A stretch of DNA of 64,000 nt, taken from positions 2,530,301 through 2,594,300 of the forward strand of contig NC_089312.1 in NCBI RefSeq assembly GCF_036669915.1, read 5' to 3'. The position numbers were made by a program, and so were the translations under genes. Of this stretch, positions 57,043 through 64,000 are shown in pieces (the first letter of the stretch is position 1; each line of letters opens with the position of its first letter). The DNA comes from Pocillopora verrucosa (taxonomy: Eukaryota; Cnidaria; Anthozoa; Scleractinia; Pocilloporidae). Below the pieces are notes generated by a model. It searched no databases and was not told the DNA's origin. It saw only the letters and a program-made list of their open reading frames with translations.

Positions 57043-58476
57043 ACAAATTAAGGATGCGTTTACAGGTCTCAAGAACCAATGTGTTTTACTATTGTTTATA
57101 TTTATGGGAGGATTGCCTTAATCGAGACTGAAAATAATGAAATAAAAAAACAAAAACAAAAAAGACCCTAAGGGTTGTGGTTAACAATCTGCTACGATTT
57201 TCTGGGTTATGAAATCCTAAGCCATTGGTCTCCCCTTGAAAGGCATATATTTTGTGATCATCCGTCTGAGAAAAACAACCAGCATTTCATCAATCTGTCA
57301 TGATACCATCGACTTTCGATTACTAAGTTTCTCCATACAATAATTATGAGGTCGATTTCTCAGAGTTTTGGACGGGTTTCAAATATGATGGTGCGAGAAA
57401 TAACCTCAAGCTTTGATCTTTATAATCATATAGTTTCTGTGGGTCGCTAATTGTGTACAGCTGTGCTCATTTATGACTCGCGTGTAAGTAGCCGTGGCAG
57501 TCAGACAAATTGTCGTGACATCACGCACCTTTGAAAAGCCTGGACTGTTATGTCACGCGAGTTGATCGTTTTTCCTTATTCAGTCACGCAACGAAGATTA
57601 CCTAGCGGGGCGAAGCCAACTTACATTTCTAAATCACCTTATAGTCCTTGAATTTCTATTTCTTTCGTTGGTTTCAAAATGTCTGAAACCTTATCATTTT
57701 GTTGAGTCGACATTGTTTAGATCTAGGGGGAAATGAATTGTAATAATACTCGTTGTTCAACTTGTTCACAAGTTTAGACATCAGTTCTCATTTTCAGTTT
57801 TCTATTTTCATATTTTAATGCACGTGCGCGGGAGTTTTCTGGAAACTCCAGATTTCTCTCACAATTAAAGAGCTTTTATTCTCTATGCCAAAATACTTGT
57901 CAGCTTCGCCTTTATGGCACCATTCATTTCGTTTTTTTTTTTTTTTCTTTGTCTTCTCAGACCGAGAGCATTCGATATAGCTTGTATAGCTTGGCAGATT
58001 TTAAAAAAACAAGAGCTTGTATTATAGACGAATAGCACTACTACCTTTGAAGCTTTGTTACAAAAGGCGGTTTGTTTGCTTACCTCTTTATTTTTGTTTA
58101 GTTTGGTCTTGTGTTTCTTTTGTAGAGTTTATTACATTAACATTGCAAATATGTGACTTATTGGAGAGACTGTGCTTACGCTCAGGGCCAAATCTTAAGA
58201 GGATCTTGACATTTGTCTCTAGATGAATTAAAATATTGGAATAAATTTGAAGGTTCTCTGGTTCAATTGTGATTTAATTCTGTCACGTGTGGTAATTTAG
58301 CGATCTTTTGTGTAAGTGGCTAAAATTAGCAAAGATTACATGCCGCGCGGAACACTTTCGACGCGAAAATTGATGGACAAGAGATCTTTTTGTTGGAGTG
58401 GTTCTAATTATAATCTAATCCCTATGGACTTCTGCTGTGGCAATGGTTGGTGCAGTTTTTATTTATCCAAGCGAAG

Positions 58477-61400
58477 ATGAAAGATAAGAAGTCTTTGCGA
58501 ACAAGAGAAGGCGGTGAGTTTGAGAGAAACTTGTTGAAACGCTATACAGTGCCATTGTGTGATATATAATGTTCATTTGTTTGGCAATTTAGTGCATTCT
58601 TTCTGGGCTTAACTTTGGAGTTTGGATTGTCACGTTAAAGAAATGTTTCCTGTCGTATTACGGCGGCTTTTAACCGATGGACATTTCCGCACAGTAAATA
58701 ATTCGAAAATAAGACCTCGCTACTGTCGACCACCCGGACGTTGACGCGCCTGCATCAGTCGACATTTTCTTTGTGTGACCACTTTTAAAACTGTTATGTT
58801 CGCTTTTTACTATAGAATCTGATAGGATTCGTGTCTACGTTCGAGTGCGACCCAGAACAGCTGAGGAAGCAAGGCGACGAGAAGATCCAGGTGTTGAATC
58901 CGATAACTTTGAGGTGAGTATAAAGTACTGTTAAATTTTCCTAGAGTGTAAATGAATTTTGTGGTCATGACTCATTTGCTCTCTACGCTTGTTAAATTAC
59001 TTTCTTCTCCGTTCAAATTCAATATTGCATTTCCTTGCAGATTTTAATGACGTCTGTAACATTTGATATTTGATGTACGATATTTATCAGTGCACTTCCG
59101 AGAGGCCTGAATATTTGTTCTAGAAAATTCATTTTCGAAATGATAATGACCTGAACGTAGTTCTATGTTTTGATTCAACTCCTTTTTACTCTTGCTTAAA
59201 CAAGAAGAGCAATTCTGTTTTTCCGTGTGAGGTTGTGTTACAATATCGGTTACAAGAACCTATTAAGAAAACTCGAGAAAAGTACTCGATACGATATAGT
59301 GATAGTGATATTACTAAGGCGACTTTCAAGTTTAACTTGTTTGTATCTCTCAACTATTTCTGAGTTTAATCAAAACCTTATTATATTTGAGTGTATGTGA
59401 ATAATTACTACATAAAGTCATTCAAAATTCCATTAAAAGATCTTATCTTGGAGATAACAATTAAATCTCAAATATTACTTAACAACAGCATATCCTAAAC
59501 GGCCATCAAAGCATACCGTTTTTATGAAGTCCGAGCTTTCTTATTATATCACATGTTATTTTTATTTATCAATGTATTAAGAGCAATAAACTTAAGAACT
59601 CCCTTATAATGGAAGATAGGCTTTACCAGATATGTGGAGTTTCAGCATGAATGCATATTTATTAAAATCCTCATTCATGTTTTGTGATGAGTAAAAAATA
59701 TCTCCTCAGAAACCCAAAGAATTAAAAATATGAAGTGTTTTTTGTATATCTTAAAACCACAGAATGCAATTGACAAACTTTTAATATAACTTTTAGATAT
59801 TCTTTGTTTTCTTGGCAGGGATAATCAAAAAATAAAAGTAGTCATTTATCTGTAGATATGTGTGGGTATTTATAAGAAATTGACCAACATATTCACAAAA
59901 AAAAAATTTAGATTTCTGATTAAAATTTATAAAATTATATTAAGAAACAAATCAATCAAAAATTACTATCATTAGCTTCCTTTTTAAGGAGTTATTGTTA
60001 ATTATTTCTCTGTTCAAATAAGAAAATTTGTGGTTCTCAACAGCTGATCCCAAACACATTTTGCAAATAGAAGGTTTCTGATGTATAATGGGTGAATTTA
60101 ATTCAAAACATTCATGCTCTGTTTGGAGTTTATTACAAACATTTGAATGTTTACCTGTGATGAGAGCCAGACCACAAAACAGTGGGTCAATAACAAACTA
60201 TTGAAAAAACTTAGGTGTTTGTCATATATGATTAAGCTGAATGCTGTTTAATTTTACCCCCCATAAATGAGAGAAGCCATGTGGATCAATTCATTGTGTT
60301 GCCTCACTATAATTATATTGCATGACTTTTTCAAAGAGAGCCCTTGAAACAAAAAACTCACTAGAATCTTCTTCATAGGCAGACAGCTGGCATCAGTTTT
60401 TTTGTTTGTTTTGTATGTTACAAAGTCACAAAGCTTAAATTTGAATGTGAAAGCTGAATATTTAGTGTGGGAAAAAGAAGTCATAAGATGTGGGCACACA
60501 TGTAACCAGCTATAATAAATGTATTAGTCTTGCATGACCATTTTCAAATTGGAAATGAATGATGCTGGAGCCATTATGTGATTTGAGGGTAATATGCACA
60601 TATGTAATGATTCAACCTTTGAGCTTCATGGCCATACAACAGCATTCTCAGGTGAAAAAATTGTTATTTTCAGCGATCAAGTCACTGAACTTGTCATGAT
60701 CTTTAAGTCAAATTGTGTTGCTAATGATTAATCACATCTTCCTTAACTTTTTTAAAATTAATGACTATCAATTATTTTCTAGTTTTAATCTGTGACAGAA
60801 AACATTTCCTATATCATCTTGAGTGGAGGAATTATTCTTTGCAGGTTTCACTGAATGATGCAAGAGAGAGAAGATACAGATTTGATCGCATCTTTCCTGG
60901 CCAGACAACCAACAGAGAGGTGAGCTGGGCATATTAAATTGTTATTTTATACCGTGAATCATATAACCTACATTCAAATGCCTTTGTGAAACACCTTAGA
61001 TGGGGCAGCACGCTCCCCCCCCCCCCAACTACCCTGTGATCAGGCACCCTTTGGTAGGGTTAGGAAGGGACTGGTGCAAGAGCAAAGTGGCAGGAGGGGG
61101 GAGGGGAGACTGGTGGGAATGGAAGTAGCTTATCATTCCTGCCTTCCTACTCACCCCTTTTTCCTTATCCCTTTTCTTCTCCCCCCTTTCCTCTAGGCCC
61201 CATCATCAACTGGAGTGCCTGCTAGCACACAATAAGTAGATTTGAAGTCAAGGTCTTATACAGAGTCACATATTCAAACCTTTCATTTTTGACCTAGCCT
61301 TACATGTACAGTGAATATTCTTCAATTAATAATTGCAACTTCTATGGGCATTTGCAGGTCTACAACACAGTCGGCAGACCACTGCTTGATGCTGTGTTTT

Positions 61401-64000
61401 CAGGTTTCAATGGAACTCTCATGGCATATGGCCAGACTGGAACAGGTCAGTGGAACATTTTCCAGTAATTACATGGGACCTAACTCTGGAATGTCCTGCC
61501 AACTTTATGAGCTCATGGAGCTATCTTTTAAAATCCATATCTAAGAGCTTACTTTAATTGTAGGGAAGACCCACACCCTGATGTCAAAAGATGGCATCTG
61601 TGCACTTGTGGTAGAAAAGTTATTTAAGAGGATCCATTCAGACAAGCATCATGACTACAAGGTAAGTGATAGCTGATAAATTTGTAATGCAGATAAGTAA
61701 CAATTTGAGTACTCTTAGGTAGAGGAAAGGTGGGAGATATGGTGGCCCAATTTTTTGTTGCCCTAAGACTGTTGTGTTCTTGGGAAAAACACTCAACAAT
61801 GCCTCGCTCTACCCTGGAGATTAAATGGGTTCTGGAAAATTATTAGGGAAGCCTGATGAAATGCTGGATCTTAACCTTGGAATGGACTTGCATCCCATCC
61901 AGGGGGGAGTAGCACACTCTGAGTCACTTCATGCTGTGGAAACCTGGATAAGCTCCTGCTGCATGCATGGTCAACTTGGCTTCGAGTACAGACTTTAGTG
62001 AGAGTAAATGGAAGGGCTTAGGTCAGAATATTCCGAGTTTTTTATGTGGCATCCCAAGAAATTGCTTTATGCTTGAAATGACTTAGCTCACTTTACTTAA
62101 GATGTAGGAGTGAGAGATGATGTTTGGAAATGGAGAAATTTAATCTTACATTGCACATAGCAAACGTCAATAATTTAGGCAGTTATTCATGCGGCTCGGC
62201 CTCTTTATGCCGCTTTAAATTGCCCTTCAGTTATTTTCAGACTTCAGTAAGGTATCTTATTCCCCTCTTGAAGTCTCCGTCTACAAGTGGTTCGGGAAAA
62301 CTTTTGCACTTTGTATGCAAACACTAGTGGGTGACATAACTTGGGAGGGGAGGGGGAAAACAGTGCTTTTAGCTTCTCTTACGTACAGTGTGGGTTTTAA
62401 CCTGAAGCTTGTTTGACAGTTATTGTTGCGATTTTGAACTGTTCCTTTGTAGGTCTGCATGTCTTACCTTCAGATCTATCAAGAGAAGATTTACGATCTG
62501 TTGAACGCTAATTCCAAACTTGAGCTAGTGCTCAGAGAAGATCCGACAAGAGGTAAAGATTTATTTTAAACAGGAGCAAGTTACATGTAAAACGCGTACC
62601 TTCTTTTCACTCCGCTGAGGACGTTGGTTGACCTCGACGAAATTGGCCTCAGAAATGAGTTCTCATAGATAAGGTTAATTCTGATCAGCTCAATACCTCA
62701 GCTGAGTCTTTTTGAACTCCTCTACACGGTTCAGGCCGAACCTTCGGTGCTCAGGAGGCAGCCAGAAGCGATCGGGAAAGAGTGAGTGACTCTTTACGTC
62801 CCAGTCTCCCTGAATAGAGCATGTTGATCCATGTTTTGTTCAAAGTTGCCTGGCTGTTGTGAATGCTTGGCCGCTTTAGGCTTTTAGTCATATAATCATT
62901 TGTAAAGCCAGTGTTGTGTTTAAAATCAATCCCATGTTTTTCAGGTGTGTATGTAGATAATCTGTCGGAGTATGTCGTTAGGGATACTGCTGAAGTTCTC
63001 TCCTTGCTGAAGCAGGGGAGAAAGAAGCTCATCTTTGCTGAAACGCGAATGAACCGCGTCTCAAGTAGGTTAGTTTTGCCAATAATTCAGTCCCAGACTA
63101 ATCCGTGTCGCTGAAATCATGAGTGCGCTACGCAACGAAAAATTACGCCTTACGTGAGCACGGGCAATTTCCTGCTGCGAAAACTTACAGTACTCACACT
63201 GAATATGCTAAAATTACTCACTGCGTAAACATACATGCTACTTAGAATTACCCCCGGCCTTCAAGCCGCCAAAAGGGGAAAAAGGTCGTATATTATGCGT
63301 CGCGCAAAATTGTGCAGCTTGCAAATTGAGGGTACATTATGTTACGTTAGGAGTCACGTAAAATTGGTGGCTTGATGGAATTGAAGACGCTGAGTGCACC
63401 ACTATTGCACGTGCACGTGATTGTTCATAGTGAATTGCAGTTCTAACTCTTCCTTACAAGGTTAACTTTATAAGAAGTCATCACTCATCCTATAATTTTG
63501 TTTTCGTTTCACTGTAGATCTCACTCAGTTTGTCAGATAACTGTGGAAAGAACGCGCGCTAAAGACGGCAACAAAGCAGGAGCAGAAGGTGAGTTAGCGG
63601 GAAATTTCTCAGGAAATAGGCTCGATTTTGTCTCCAAACCCGCTTCACCATAAAACATTAACCTTCTCCTAGAAAATCCTTCCAACGTTGACGAAAAATC
63701 TGCTGCCCTCCTAGATATATGTTCAGTTGTGCGAACACTCTTGTTCGTGATGAGTAAGTTCATTGCACAGAAAAAAACTTTAAGCCACGGGAAACTTCCA
63801 TCCTGAAAGTAATAAACCAATCGGGACTTGCCCAAGTTGGTGACACTTAGGCTATGATTAGGTATTTTTGGTGAGTACTGCTTGTACATATAAATTCCCT
63901 CTATGATTCTCCACACAGAATTCGAACTTACACTTCAAGAAAAATAATGGAGCAACCCTTAACTGACATTTATGTGTTCTCGTTACCAGGTTTTTCCAGC
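58477..64000 (+). CDS. Kinesin motor protein, N-terminal part (runs off the window)
   Basis: Microtubule motor ATPase. Exons: 58477-58513, 58816-58913, 60845-60919, 61358-61445, 61564-61661, 62453-62552, 62945-63068, 63518-63588, and probably a ninth beginning at 63990 (after TTACCAG). The first eight give 230 aa, all in phase. The motor domain begins at about residue 14: [27 protein letters not shown]-loop [12 protein letters not shown] (split by an intron inside the loop), [14 protein letters not shown], and switch I NRVSSRSHS. The neck, stalk, switch II (DLAGSE) and any tail lie beyond the edge. Because the motor starts almost at the N-terminus it is an N-kinesin. [14 protein letters not shown] and [17 protein letters not shown] recall the armadillo-repeat (ARK/KIN-UA) branch, but the subfamily is undecided. 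Confidence 0.92.
61740..61990 (+). mobile_element. SINE-like dispersed repeat
   Basis: Contains GTTCTTGGGAAAAACACTC, GCCTCGCTCTACCC, TGGACTTGCATCCCATCCAG, GGGGGGAGTAGCAC and CTTCATGCTGTGGAAACC in order, the layout of a SINE family common in marine invertebrates. Lies in a kinesin intron. Recognised from recall of the motif; ends are approximate. Confidence 0.55.

Larger units (their letters stand above)
54878..58476. other. Intergenic between fibrinogen-domain gene and kinesin
   Basis: Contains divergent promoters of the two flanking genes, a Penelope-type repeat (55400-55520) and a complete family A MITE (56831-57042). A 69-codon plus frame at 58017-58226 has no recognisable feature. Nothing else is supported. 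Confidence 0.45.

Noticed and set aside
1-64000. Retrovirus, LTR element or Polinton remnants
   Set aside because: No polymerase, integrase, capsid or envelope-like frame and no paired long terminal repeats were seen on either strand.

Overview
The window is a piece of animal nuclear DNA. It has AT-rich intergenic sequence, short exons in small GT-AG introns, a homeobox pair, a Sox gene, and several families of short dispersed repeats. The gene content (NOT-type homeobox, SOX30-like, ZDHHC16, HYPK, serine carboxypeptidase SCPEP1, SLC22 transporter, kinesin motor, cysteine-rich secreted proteins) and the repeat families point to an anthozoan cnidarian, most likely a stony coral. This is inference; I could not search a database. 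Exon boundaries were worked out by hand from splice sites and reading phase, and every junction given as a gene model is in phase.

Layout, left to right. A TA-flanked non-autonomous DNA transposon (496-1041) lies just upstream of an intronless cysteine-rich secreted-protein gene (1126-2440) that carries a likely one-base frameshift. A nine-exon SLC22-type transporter runs on the minus strand (9506-4662); its third intron holds a large 8-bp satellite array. Two tandem NOT-like homeobox genes follow on the plus strand (12779-14330 and 17506-20990). They share a single phase-1 intron position and an EH1-like repressor motif at the same residue numbers. A complete ten-exon ZDHHC16 palmitoyltransferase follows (22011-28445), with repeats in its introns and a tRNA-derived SINE downstream.

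The middle of the window holds two SCPEP1-type serine carboxypeptidases in opposite orientation (32960-30727 minus and 36454-38162 plus). They flank a four-exon HYPK gene on the minus strand (36097-33659), whose start codon faces the second carboxypeptidase across about 356 bp. Next comes a twelve-exon gene for a secreted discoidin (F5/8 type C) protein (39408-47524, plus). An intronless SOX30-like gene lies on the minus strand (50844-49561) and its stop codon sits inside a 14-bp minisatellite. A four-exon secreted PAN-EGF-fibrinogen-domain protein is on the minus strand (54877-52094). The window ends inside the motor domain of a kinesin (58477 onward, plus).

The genes do not form one pathway; this looks like ordinary mixed metazoan gene order. 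The local patterns worth attention are tandem duplication with divergence (NOT pair, SCPEP1 pair), a triplicated splice donor in the second NOT gene, and minisatellites touching functional boundaries. I see no retrovirus, LTR element, Polinton, CRISPR array or rRNA gene, and no convincing true tRNA gene.
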